This document shows, one piece after another, positions 17,213-25,800 of a DNA stretch of 64,000 nucleotides (position 1 is its first letter; each line of letters opens with the position of its first letter). The position numbers were made by a program, and so were the translations under genes. The notes under the pieces were generated by a model that worked only from the letters and a program-made list of their open reading frames with translations, had not been told where the DNA came from and made no database searches. Origin of the DNA: Vibrio lentus (GTDB lineage Bacteria > Pseudomonadota > Gammaproteobacteria > Enterobacterales > Vibrionaceae); NCBI RefSeq assembly GCF_030409755.1, contig NZ_JAUFQE010000001.1:1488001-1552000 (forward strand). The letters run 5' to 3'.

Positions 17213-18555
17213 CAGGCTTCAAGCTCCATCGCTATTCTTAGTTGAGCATCGAGTTGGTGGTATTTGGCTTTTTCATTGAAGCTTGGTACGCACTTAGCAC
17301 TCTTGTATTCGCCAATCAGGTTGCCTTGTTGATCCTCTGATAAAGGCTTGAATTTGAACAAGTCTTGAGTGATGTATTGTTCTCCTTCTAACCCTTGCAC
17401 CTCGGTGATCGAAACAATGCGTCTTTTGCCATCACGCATTCTTTCAACTTGTATAACGACATCGATGGTGTCTGCGATTTGGCGACGCAATGAGAACAGA
17501 GGCAGAGTCGCTTGGCTCATCATCAACATGTTTTCCATGCGAACGAGTGCGTCAGTCGCCGAGTTTGCATGCAATGTACACAGTGAACCATCATGGCCGG
17601 TGTTCATTGCCTGCATCATTTCAAAGGCTTCATCGCCACGAACTTCGCCTAAGATGATGCGATCTGGTCGCATACGTAACGCATTTCGCACCAACTCTCG
17701 TTGGGTAATTGGCGTTAAGCCTTCGGCATTGGCTGGGCGGGTTTCTGCGCGAACAACATGAGGTTGTTGTAGACGCAGTTCTGCGGTGTCTTCGATGGTA
17801 ATGATGCGTTCTTGAGGTGAAATGCTAAAAGACATTGCATTGAGCAGTGTGGTTTTACCTGCACCAGTACCTCCCGCAACAAGCACATTAAGGCGTGAGC
17901 GAACAATAATATCGATAAGTTTGACCATCGATTTCGACATTGCGCCAAACTGAGCCAATTTGCTGAGTGTTAGCTTATTCTCATTGAATTTTCGGATTGA
18001 AATATAGGTTCCATCAAGCGCTAGCGGCGGGATCATCACATTGACACGGCTACCATCATCCAATCGAGCATCGACTAATGGATTCGATTCATCGATTCTT
18101 CGTCCAACCTTGCTGACGATGCGTCGCGCTAGGTTGAGAAGTTGTTCTTCATTGCGAAATTGAACTGCCGTTTTTTGCAATTTTCCTGAGCGTTCTACGT
18201 AGACTTCACGGTACCCATTGACCATGATGTCGGTAATGCCTTGGTCTTCAATTAAGGGCTGCAGTGGACCTAATCCTAGAAACTCATTAAGCAATTGTTC
18301 CACCGAATGAGCGACATCTTTGTGACCAAGCGGTAACTGCTTAGAGATCACGATATCTGATACCATTTCGGCAATTCTAGCTTCAAGATCGGGTGCACTT
18401 AAGCTCACTACAACCGATGGGTCGATCGCCTTGATGACCTCTTCATGAATCACATGATAATGCTCACGAACCGAAGGTGTTGATGTTAGGGCTTCATGTG
18501 TTCGAGCTCTATTCGTTTCAATCGGATCTATGGCTTGTGTGTTCTGACCAAACAT
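17212..18555 (-). CDS. tadA: Tad pilus assembly ATPase TadA (CpaF)
   Basis: This is a 447-residue cytosolic ATPase from the ATG at 18555. That codon overlaps the tadZ stop by one base and has a GAGG upstream; a start six codons earlier is possible but would overlap more. It is a secretion ATPase of the VirB11/CpaF group with Walker A GGTGAGKTTL, Walker B-like DRIILGEVRGDEAFEM and a His box in TGHDGSLCTLHAN. It powers Flp pilus assembly, and probably retraction, at the TadB/TadC platform. Confidence 0.94.
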   Translation of the reverse strand: MFGQNTQAIDPIETNRARTHEALTSTPSVREHYHVIHEEVIKAIDPSVVVSLSAPDLEARIAEMVSDIVISKQLPLGHKDVAHSVEQLLNEFLGLGPLQPLIEDQGITDIMVNGYREVYVERSGKLQKTAVQFRNEEQLLNLARRIVSKVGRRIDESNPLVDARLDDGSRVNVMIPPLALDGTYISIRKFNENKLTLSKLAQFGAMSKSMVKLIDIIVRSRLNVLVAGGTGAGKTTLLNAMSFSISPQERIITIEDTAELRLQQPHVVRAETRPANAEGLTPITQRELVRNALRMRPDRIILGEVRGDEAFEMMQAMNTGHDGSLCTLHANSATDALVRMENMLMMSQATLPLFSLRRQIADTIDVVIQVERMRDGKRRIVSITEVQGLEGEQYITQDLFKFKPLSEDQQGNLIGEYKSAKCVPSFNEKAKYHQLDAQLRIAMELEA

Positions 18556-19715
18556 TATGCGCCTCGCTTCCAAAAACGGCGGCTGCCTTGTTGCGGCTCA
18601 CCAGTGACTAGTTCAAGTAGAGAGTTAAACGCGAGCTTCACTTTCCTATTGCCTTTATGGGCAGGCTGACCAAGCGATGACTTGCTCAGGAAATGGTTAG
18701 GCAAAAACGGAATCACGACGTCTACGGATGTACCGAGTGATTTCTTCACATCATTGACCGAAATAAGGGATGCGGAATCGGACTTACAGTGGTTCAACAC
18801 CACGATGGTTTGTGAAGCCGTTTGGTTTTGAAGTCGTTTGATTATCTGACCGGCATTGCGAATGGAGCTGAGTGTAGGCTCCACTACAATGATTCGGATA
18901 TCGGCACCTTTAAGCGATTCAAAGCCAACCTGGTCGCGCAATGAATAGGTCGGGATGTCGATCAGTAAGTAGTCTGAACTTTGCAGGCAGAACTTTGTAA
19001 ACTGATCGAATGCACTCTTTTGTGGCCAAAATGGTGTGGTGTCTAAAGGTAGATAACCGGTAAAGAGCGTGTGCTCGGGTGACACACTGATCCCACTGCG
19101 CTCAAATACGAGAGGTTCTAATCTTTCTGGGTATTGTAAAAGCTCTACCAACGCCGTGTTGCCTTCGACATTGAGTAGCAAATCCAAATCACCCATCGAA
19201 AAATCGAGGTCCATACAAGTTACTCGTTTATCGAGTTCGGCAAGCTGCTGCGATAACGTCGCTATAATGGTGCTGCTTCCTGAGCCACCTTTTGAACTGA
19301 CAATGGAAACGATTTTTTCATTTCGTTTTTCGTTGTTGAGTTGCAAAGCAACAAAGGTTACGTGTTCAAGATCTTGTGGTGTCACTGGGTTGACTAAGTA
19401 GTCACTGGCACCGGATGCGAGCATTCCACGGTAAGCAAAAATTTCGGCTGAATGACCAATCGCAATAACTTGGCAGCCAGTACGTTGTATTAAGCGCTGC
19501 ACAACCTGTTTCGACTCTGGCAATTCGCTATTCAGTACATCGAGGAAGATGGTTTTAACGTCGTTCTTAAGTACCTGTCTCACCACGTCATCTTCTTGAT
19601 TCGAAGAGGTCGTGATGTTGTTGATACCGAAATCATTCAGTGTGTATGTGAGCGCTAATGTATCGAGTTGCTCCGATGCCGCGATCAGTACCGTTAAGTT
19701 ATGTACTTGATTCAT
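18555..19715 (-). CDS. tadZ: Tad localisation ATPase-like protein TadZ (CpaE)
   Basis: This 386-residue protein has an N-terminal receiver-like domain (about 8-125, atypical) and a MinD/ParA-like domain. The P-loop reads S-K-G-G-S-G-S-S-T. The signature Lys of the deviant Walker A is kept, but the usual second Lys before Ser/Thr is Ser. TadZ/CpaE proteins often carry such atypical P-loops and mark the polar site where the Tad machine assembles. It overlaps cpaD by 4 nt and tadA by one base. ATP hydrolysis may be weak or absent, but binding is still possible. Confidence 0.9.
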   Translation of the reverse strand: MNQVHNLTVLIAASEQLDTLALTYTLNDFGINNITTSSNQEDDVVRQVLKNDVKTIFLDVLNSELPESKQVVQRLIQRTGCQVIAIGHSAEIFAYRGMLASGASDYLVNPVTPQDLEHVTFVALQLNNEKRNEKIVSIVSSKGGSGSSTIIATLSQQLAELDKRVTCMDLDFSMGDLDLLLNVEGNTALVELLQYPERLEPLVFERSGISVSPEHTLFTGYLPLDTTPFWPQKSAFDQFTKFCLQSSDYLLIDIPTYSLRDQVGFESLKGADIRIIVVEPTLSSIRNAGQIIKRLQNQTASQTIVVLNHCKSDSASLISVNDVKKSLGTSVDVVIPFLPNHFLSKSSLGQPAHKGNRKVKLAFNSLLELVTGEPQQGSRRFWKRGA

Positions 19716-20335
19716 TGCGAACCTCCTAGCGTGGTATTCGAAGAACCAGAGTTTGTCTGTTGGTTTTGTGCTGGTGGCGCAAAGTAGTTATCGATGCTAG
19801 ACACCGCTTTTTGTCCTTGTGCACTGTCGATGGGCTGACCAACAATCAGGTCTTTTGGATTTGCGACCATTTGCGCCAGTGCATTGGCATTCGCACAGCC
19901 AAAATTGCGCTGAGTACGATAAGCGTTGAGTGTAGTTCTTGGTGTTTTACCCGCGTCACATGCCGTTACTTTGGCACGATAAGATTCAACAAAAATCGTG
20001 AGATCACCTTTACCTTGTACCGATGGATTCGATACTGAAATTTGAGAAGGGTAGAGCCCTGACTCGATCAGGTGAAGCCTAACTTTTTCGCTTTGGCTTT
20101 CTCCTTTCTGAGTCGTATTTTCAATCTTGACCATTAAGTTGGATAGCGTGCCTCGACGAGCAATAAAATCAGAGATGTTATCTTTCTCTTGAGCCGATAA
20201 CGTTTTGCCCGACAGCGTTAAAGTCAGTTTGTTTGTCACGGACACCACATCCACAGAAGGTTGTTGGGTTGTAGGCGTTGGCGCGCAACCCGCAAGCGCA
20301 ATGAGAGCGGGTAGTAATAAGGATAATTTGTTCAT
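19712..20335 (-). CDS. cpaD: Tad lipoprotein CpaD/RcpB-like
   Basis: This is a 207-residue lipoprotein from the ATG at 20335. The frame stays open 41 codons further upstream, but only this ATG is followed by a lipoprotein signal (MNKLSLLLPALIALAGC, Cys17), and it sits 7 nt after the cpaC stop. The CpaD motif FGCANANALAQMVANPKDLIVGQP lies near residues 145-170, and an OmpA-like beta segment precedes it. CpaD is an outer-membrane lipoprotein associated with the Flp secretin. It ends overlapping tadZ by 4 nt. Confidence 0.87.
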   Translation of the reverse strand: MNKLSLLLPALIALAGCAPTPTTQQPSVDVVSVTNKLTLTLSGKTLSAQEKDNISDFIARRGTLSNLMVKIENTTQKGESQSEKVRLHLIESGLYPSQISVSNPSVQGKGDLTIFVESYRAKVTACDAGKTPRTTLNAYRTQRNFGCANANALAQMVANPKDLIVGQPIDSAQGQKAVSSIDNYFAPPAQNQQTNSGSSNTTLGGSQ

Positions 20336-20342
20336 GATGTCC

Positions 20343-21740
20343 TCAGTAGTAGAACCCGTTGTCACCCAGTAAGCGAGGCTTCTGGTTGTCGGTGTAACTC
20401 GCTTTATTGTTTGATGTTTTTTGTTGAATCCGTGGCCATGCCAGTAAACGTTCAACATCGCTCAACGGGATTAAGCCATCGGTTGGGAGTGGCATTGAGT
20501 CCGAACGAGTAGGTTGAACTAGGTAAGCCGTTACAATGATGATCAGCTCTGTTTCTCTACGAGTGAATTCAGTCGAGCGGAATAGGCTACCGAGAACCGG
20601 TATTTCACCGATAAGCGGTACTTTTTGTAGCTGTTCAATGTCTTCCGATTTCAATAACCCGCCTAAAGCGAAGCTCTGCCCACTCGCCAATTCAATGGTG
20701 GTGGAGGCGCTACGAGTGGTAAAAGAAGGGAAGTTAGTTCCGTGTATCACTTGTTGGCTCTCGATTGAGACGTTACTGACCTCGGGGTTCACTTTTAAGC
20801 TGATACGGTTTTGGCTGAGCACGGTTGGGGTGAAGTTCAGTTTCACACCGAAATCCTTGTATTCAATCTGAGTGGTGTCAGCTGTAATCAGTGGTAGCGG
20901 CACTTGTCCACCCACCAAAAACTCAGCATCTTCACCTGACATTGCGGTCAAGTTAGGTTCAGCAAGCACAGACATCATGCCGTTGGTTGCTAGCGCATCA
21001 ATCAGAGCAGTAATGCTCGGCTTGCCCCAACTACTGACATTAGGCAGCTTTGAAAACGAAAATTGCCCCACACCGCCAGCGATTGAGCCCCATTTTATTC
21101 CCAACTTATTGGATACATTTCTTGAGACTTCAGCGATTTTTACACGAATGTTGACTTGATTTGGCATGGTGACAACCAATTGATTGATCAGCTCATCATC
21201 ATTAGGTTGAGTCTGCTGATTTTGATTGGTTGAATTACCGCTGTTGTTACTGTTTCCCTGTGAATTCGAGCTCTCTTGTTGTTCGGTAGAACCGACAATC
21301 GGGGATAAGTAGCCTTTCGCGAGCGACACGATATTGTGTGCCATCATCGGAGAGGGAACGCGTCCTTTAAGCCAGAGTTTTCCGCCCAGAGATTCCGCGT
21401 TGACTGACGCTTCTGGGAACTTGTTTTTAACCAGTTCATTGAACTCGCGGCTGTTGTGTGTCACGCGAATTTTGTTGGTATAAATCACGCGTTCTTGTTC
21501 ATTCAAAACGGTGATCGTAGCGCTGCCCGCTCGCTTACCGAATATCATCACCTTGGTATTGGTCAAGGTTTGGTAATCAGCGATATGGGTGCTCGAGATG
21601 AAAATGGATTTCGCTTTTTCGGGTAAGTGAATCATTCTTGCCTCATTGATCGTGACATCAAATGTTGATGCTGCAGATGCAAAAGAGACACATAGGCTTG
21701 AGAGCAGGAGAACACCCCACCAACGACAGATATTAGCCAT
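20343..21740 (-). CDS. cpaC: Tad outer-membrane secretin CpaC/RcpA
   Basis: This 465-residue protein has a signal peptide ending at FASA, an N-terminal BON/pilus-formation domain (residues 28-140) and a Ser/Asn/Gln-rich linker (about 150-180). The secretin domain contains the motif VPLIGEIPVLGSLFRS near residues 380-396. It should form the outer-membrane channel through which the Flp pilus leaves. The N/Q/S linker is a low-complexity insertion. It overlaps cpaB by 8 nt. Confidence 0.93.
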   Translation of the reverse strand: MANICRWWGVLLLSSLCVSFASAASTFDVTINEARMIHLPEKAKSIFISSTHIADYQTLTNTKVMIFGKRAGSATITVLNEQERVIYTNKIRVTHNSREFNELVKNKFPEASVNAESLGGKLWLKGRVPSPMMAHNIVSLAKGYLSPIVGSTEQQESSNSQGNSNNSGNSTNQNQQTQPNDDELINQLVVTMPNQVNIRVKIAEVSRNVSNKLGIKWGSIAGGVGQFSFSKLPNVSSWGKPSITALIDALATNGMMSVLAEPNLTAMSGEDAEFLVGGQVPLPLITADTTQIEYKDFGVKLNFTPTVLSQNRISLKVNPEVSNVSIESQQVIHGTNFPSFTTRSASTTIELASGQSFALGGLLKSEDIEQLQKVPLIGEIPVLGSLFRSTEFTRRETELIIIVTAYLVQPTRSDSMPLPTDGLIPLSDVERLLAWPRIQQKTSNNKASYTDNQKPRLLGDNGFYY

Positions 21741-22614
21741 TGTTATCAGCTCCAGTATTAGTTTTAACCGTTTTATTGTCGGCTCTAAATTCCACTAATC
21801 CCACGTCAGGTAATACCTGAGTTGTGTCCGGAGAAATGACTTTCAGCGTCACGGCATTTGCGTGTTGAGGTTGATTTTGAGCCTCGTTTTGCCCACGCAA
21901 TACAAGCGTTAACTTTCCTAATTGTTTCGCAAGTACCACTTGGTTTGCTTGTTCGGGAGTTACCTCTAAAGAGACACTGCTGTCGTCAGGGACACCATCT
22001 TCGAAACCATTAGATTCTCGAGCCTTTTGATAAGACTCTGCCGTTTGCTTGTTATTAAATGCCAAGACTCTTGTGTCATGAACTATCGTTGTAACGTACA
22101 ATCCTTGAGATGAATTGCCATAACGAAGTAGCTCTCCATCTTGTGAACCGAGTAGGAGAATATCCACTCTGTCGCCCGGCTCAATGAAGCCTGAATTAGA
22201 CGTGACTTGATCGACAGGGACTGAAATCGCGCGATAGCCCGGTTGCAACTTCAATGAGAGCGAGTAGCCACCTTCGGGTTCGGTAATGTCGGCTTTCGAC
22301 AATATTGAGTCTTTGACGAGTTTGGTACGTGCAAGCCCTGACATCGTGTGGTCGGCAGAAATATCTTCCGGTGTCACGTGGTCGATGTAGTTCTCTAACT
22401 CTTGCTGTGGAACTTCTTTCCATCGAAACGAGTTTGGCGTGTAGGTTTGGCCTATCTCGATAGTGCGAGTTGGAACCAGCACTTTGATAGTTTGCTTAAC
22501 GGCTTGTTTAGAAGAGGTGGTCGCAGACTCGCTATTGGTTTGGCTCAACAGTAAAACGGATATTCCGAGCACCGAGCAAAATAACGACAGCAACATGAGT
22601 CGCTTGGCAGTCAT
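21733..22614 (-). CDS. cpaB: Tad pilus assembly protein CpaB/RcpC
   Basis: This is a 293-residue protein from the ATG at 22614, which follows GGA at good spacing; a longer start seven codons upstream has no ribosome site. It has one N-terminal membrane segment (LMLLSLFCSVLGISVLLLS), a SAF domain (about 45-110, with TRTIEIGQTYTPNSF) and an RcpC/CpaB C-terminal domain (PGYRAISVPVDQV). SAF domains bind carbohydrate-like polymers, and in CpaB the protein may gate the secretin or link the machine to peptidoglycan. It lies 30 nt after flp. Confidence 0.9.
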   Translation of the reverse strand: MTAKRLMLLSLFCSVLGISVLLLSQTNSESATTSSKQAVKQTIKVLVPTRTIEIGQTYTPNSFRWKEVPQQELENYIDHVTPEDISADHTMSGLARTKLVKDSILSKADITEPEGGYSLSLKLQPGYRAISVPVDQVTSNSGFIEPGDRVDILLLGSQDGELLRYGNSSQGLYVTTIVHDTRVLAFNNKQTAESYQKARESNGFEDGVPDDSSVSLEVTPEQANQVVLAKQLGKLTLVLRGQNEAQNQPQHANAVTLKVISPDTTQVLPDVGLVEFRADNKTVKTNTGADNNG

Positions 22615-22644
22615 AACTATTCCTTTAATTTGCAATAAACGGGC

Positions 22645-22827
22645 TTACTCTGAGGCTTGTTGTGCGTCTTTTAGTTTTTCGACTACAGTACCGTAGGCGT
22701 CACTGATAGCTGTTGTTAGCTCACCGTTCTCACCGCCAACAAAACTGAGTAAAACCACTGACATTGCTGCTGCGAGGATTGCGTATTCGATAGCGGCCGC
22801 GCCGCGCTGCTTTTTCTTGTTCAACAT
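22645..22827 (-). CDS. flp: Flp-type pilin precursor
   Basis: This 60-residue prepilin reads MLNKKKQRG then AAAIEYAILAAAMSVVLL. Cleavage is expected after Gly9, leaving Glu at +5 and Tyr at +6, the invariant Flp signature. The mature pilin would be about 51 residues, typical of the short Flp subfamily of type IVb pilins. AGGA lies about 9 nt before the ATG. It is preceded by a hairpin and, 64 nt upstream, by the giant lipoprotein gene on the same strand. Confidence 0.95.
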   Translation of the reverse strand: MLNKKKQRGAAAIEYAILAAAMSVVLLSFVGGENGELTTAISDAYGTVVEKLKDAQQASE

Positions 22828-22847
22828 GTTGTTATTTCCTAGATGAA

Positions 22848-22869
22848 AGCAGCCTCAGCCGAGGCTGCT
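22848..22869 (-). terminator. Attenuator-like hairpin between giant lipoprotein and flp
   Basis: A perfect 9-bp GC-rich stem (22848-22856 with 22861-22869) with a 4-nt loop sits between the stop of the 1624-residue gene and flp. In the minus-strand direction it is followed by only three T, so it may be a partial terminator or an mRNA-stabilising hairpin that shields the abundant flp message, not a full stop. Confidence 0.5.
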
Positions 22870-22891
22870 GTGATAATTAATAAAGGTGTCG

Positions 22892-25800
22892 TTAGTCTGC
22901 AACTAATCGATATAGATAAGCTGGTGAATGGGTCTCTATCAAGACTTGCGTTTCCACCATCGTATTCATGTTCAAACCGACGAAACGGTTATATTGTGAG
23001 TCGGTAGCATCGCTGGTGATGTAGTAGTTATAGCTACCACCAGTTGCTTCGTTGAACTCAAACACTTCGTTATTAAGTGGCAATAAGCTATACAGTTCAG
23101 TTTTTGTCGGGTAACGCCAATTGGCTTTTCCGCAAATACTCTTGGTTTTTTGTGCTGTGATAAGAGGGGCAATATCTACGTATTTCTTGAAACGGCTACT
23201 GTCACCTCGAGAGAAGAGTTGCCAAACCAAGTTGCTGTCTGTGTTTTGAGCACACACTGCATTTTGTCGATTGGTTACTACCGTCCCTTGCGCATTTAGA
23301 TACTGATAATTAGCAGACTTTTCTCTGAATAATCGAGCTAAGACGACTTTGTCTTCAGAACCATCGGTATGAGCTTTAGCTAGAGTTTGTCTACTTTCCT
23401 TAGTGTCGTAACTTGTGATGTATTGTTGATCACCGCTTGCTGCACTAGACCAGTAATAAAACGTGGTTCCACCATCGAAATAAGATTTGTCGTATTCTGG
23501 CTTTAGTCCCAAGTAATTTGGAAATACGTCTGTATCCAAGGTCATTTTCGAACTTGAACCTTCGACAGCTTTGGTGTTAATCGACAATAACTGCGCTAAG
23601 TGCGGCACTTCCCAGTCACTAAAACCACACAGTTTGTTGTTATTCGAGTTAGCGAGTAACTCATTGCTGCCTAGAATACTCGCGTATCCGGTCGCTGAAC
23701 CATCATAGGCAAGATCATCTGCGCTATTTGGTAGGCCGTCTTTAAGCAGTGCCCATATTCGACGTTTTCCTGAAATTTTCGTGTCTTCAACACAACGCCA
23801 ACCTTGTTGATAGCTAGTATCACTTGGTAGGTAGTTTCCTAGTTCATCCAACTTGGCAAAGCGGTTACTTACCATTGCGTTGGCTTGAGAAACACTAAAC
23901 CCATTGTCTGCTGCTTGTTTTAGTCCATCTTTTGCTAACACCTTAGATTGAGCGAGATCGTGGAGTGTGGCTGTTGTGCTCATCTCTTTGACAAGTGTTT
24001 GATATAGAGCGATGAGCGAATCAAACTCAGAGCCAATTCCGTTGGTCGCTGTATTCAGTTGAGTAATAAAGTCAGCGACTTGCTCATATTGGCTCTCTAA
24101 TACTGAAATTGCATTGTAGAGGTCCAAACTTGCTTGATGCAGCTCTGAAGCCAATGAAGCTGATCCTATTGCGCTTGCGGCATCGGTTAGCATCACCGAT
24201 TTTTTTTGGATGAACGCCATTTTTTGAGCAAACTTAGCGCCTTCTACCAGTGCATTTAACCCGTTCGAGTTTTGCTGTAGTTTGGCTGCTTTTTCTTTGT
24301 AAGATTTTACTTTGGTAATGAACTCAAGGCTCTCCGTATCAGTGCGGCTTTGAGCAACCGATACCTGTAACTCGTAAATGGTGAGTTTCGTGCTCACTGC
24401 ACTCAGTTCGTTAAACCATGGTTTAGTAAAGGCCGCCAGTTCAACAGCTTTAGCTTGTGCTTGGGTTTCTAAAGTCGCGTAGCTTTGCGCTTTTTTCTGA
24501 TTGTTTGCTAACCATGTTGTTAGGTAAGCCTCAGCCGCCTTTACTATTGAACTTTGTGTATTGAGTAGGGTTTCAACAGCAGTTGTTGAAGCATCAATGT
24601 GACTAACTAGCTGCGCTCCAGGCGGTAATTGCCACTTAGGGTATGCGAATTTGCTGCCCTCTAGCACAACAGGCTCTTGACCTTTATTTATGGTAACAAC
24701 GACGCCATTTTTATCTGCTAACGTATTTCTAGATTGGTTCGATATTAAGTAGCCTCTTAAGTTTGATGGCAGTGTTGCTGGGTCTCGCTGTGATAGCGTG
24801 ATGGCTTCACTGCTCTCTGGAAGATCCCAACCCGCGATACCACAGTCGTCTACTTGTGCGATCTTATCGAATACAGTATCGATATCTGATTCGAATCGTT
24901 CCGCCCAAAACGTCGGTTCCCCTTGTCCTTTGTCATCGTATTCAGCAATACACTTTAGGGAGTAGGTGTTCCATGAGCCACCGTAATTAAAATCAGCGAC
25001 CAGCGAACGGGTTTTCATCGGTACGAATTTTAATGCAGTGAAGCGACTACTAGCACCTGTAGCCCAAAGGGTGTCGCTGATTGAGTTTGAGACACCTTGT
25101 TTCGCATTTCTTTTTAATCGAACACCGACATTGGTTTTGTCGTACCCTTCTGGGCCAATAAATTGAGGTTTTGATACAACAGGATGCCAAGTGAGGCCTT
25201 TGTCATTGGTGAACTCATAGTATTCGGCTTGGTCAAAACGAACCGATTGACCCTCAACGTTGGCGGTTAAGTAATCCCATTGAAATCCGTTGGTATTGAT
25301 TGGGTTACTAGCAGTGAATGTATTCACAATTTCAGGCGAGGTTGGCGCGGGTATTTCAAACACCTTAGTAAAGGCTTCTGTTGTTAATGCTGATGTGCCA
25401 TGAGGCATACCATTAGTTGGGTTCTGCCTTACTCGTAATTGCACTTCAGCGATGTTCTTGTCTACATTGCCAATGACTACAGGCTTAGCGGTTACTTTTG
25501 TCCAAGTTGAGCCGGAGTCGAGTGTGACTTCAAAGTGCTCGGGCTGAGTGAATTCACCGAAGTATGTCCAATCGAGCGTGTTGTCTGCGTCGTTAACCAC
25601 CAGACCCGTCGGGGCGCTTGGTGCTGACGGACGAACAGTAAACGCCACATCATTCGTCAACTCTAAACCACTAGGACGACCCGTAATCGGATCTCGTTTA
25701 ACGCGTACTTGGATTGAATCGATAGCGTAAACTTGGTCGTTTAGCTGATATGGTTTTGTAGCAACCACTGTCCAACCGGCGTTAAGTGCATTGATCTCGT

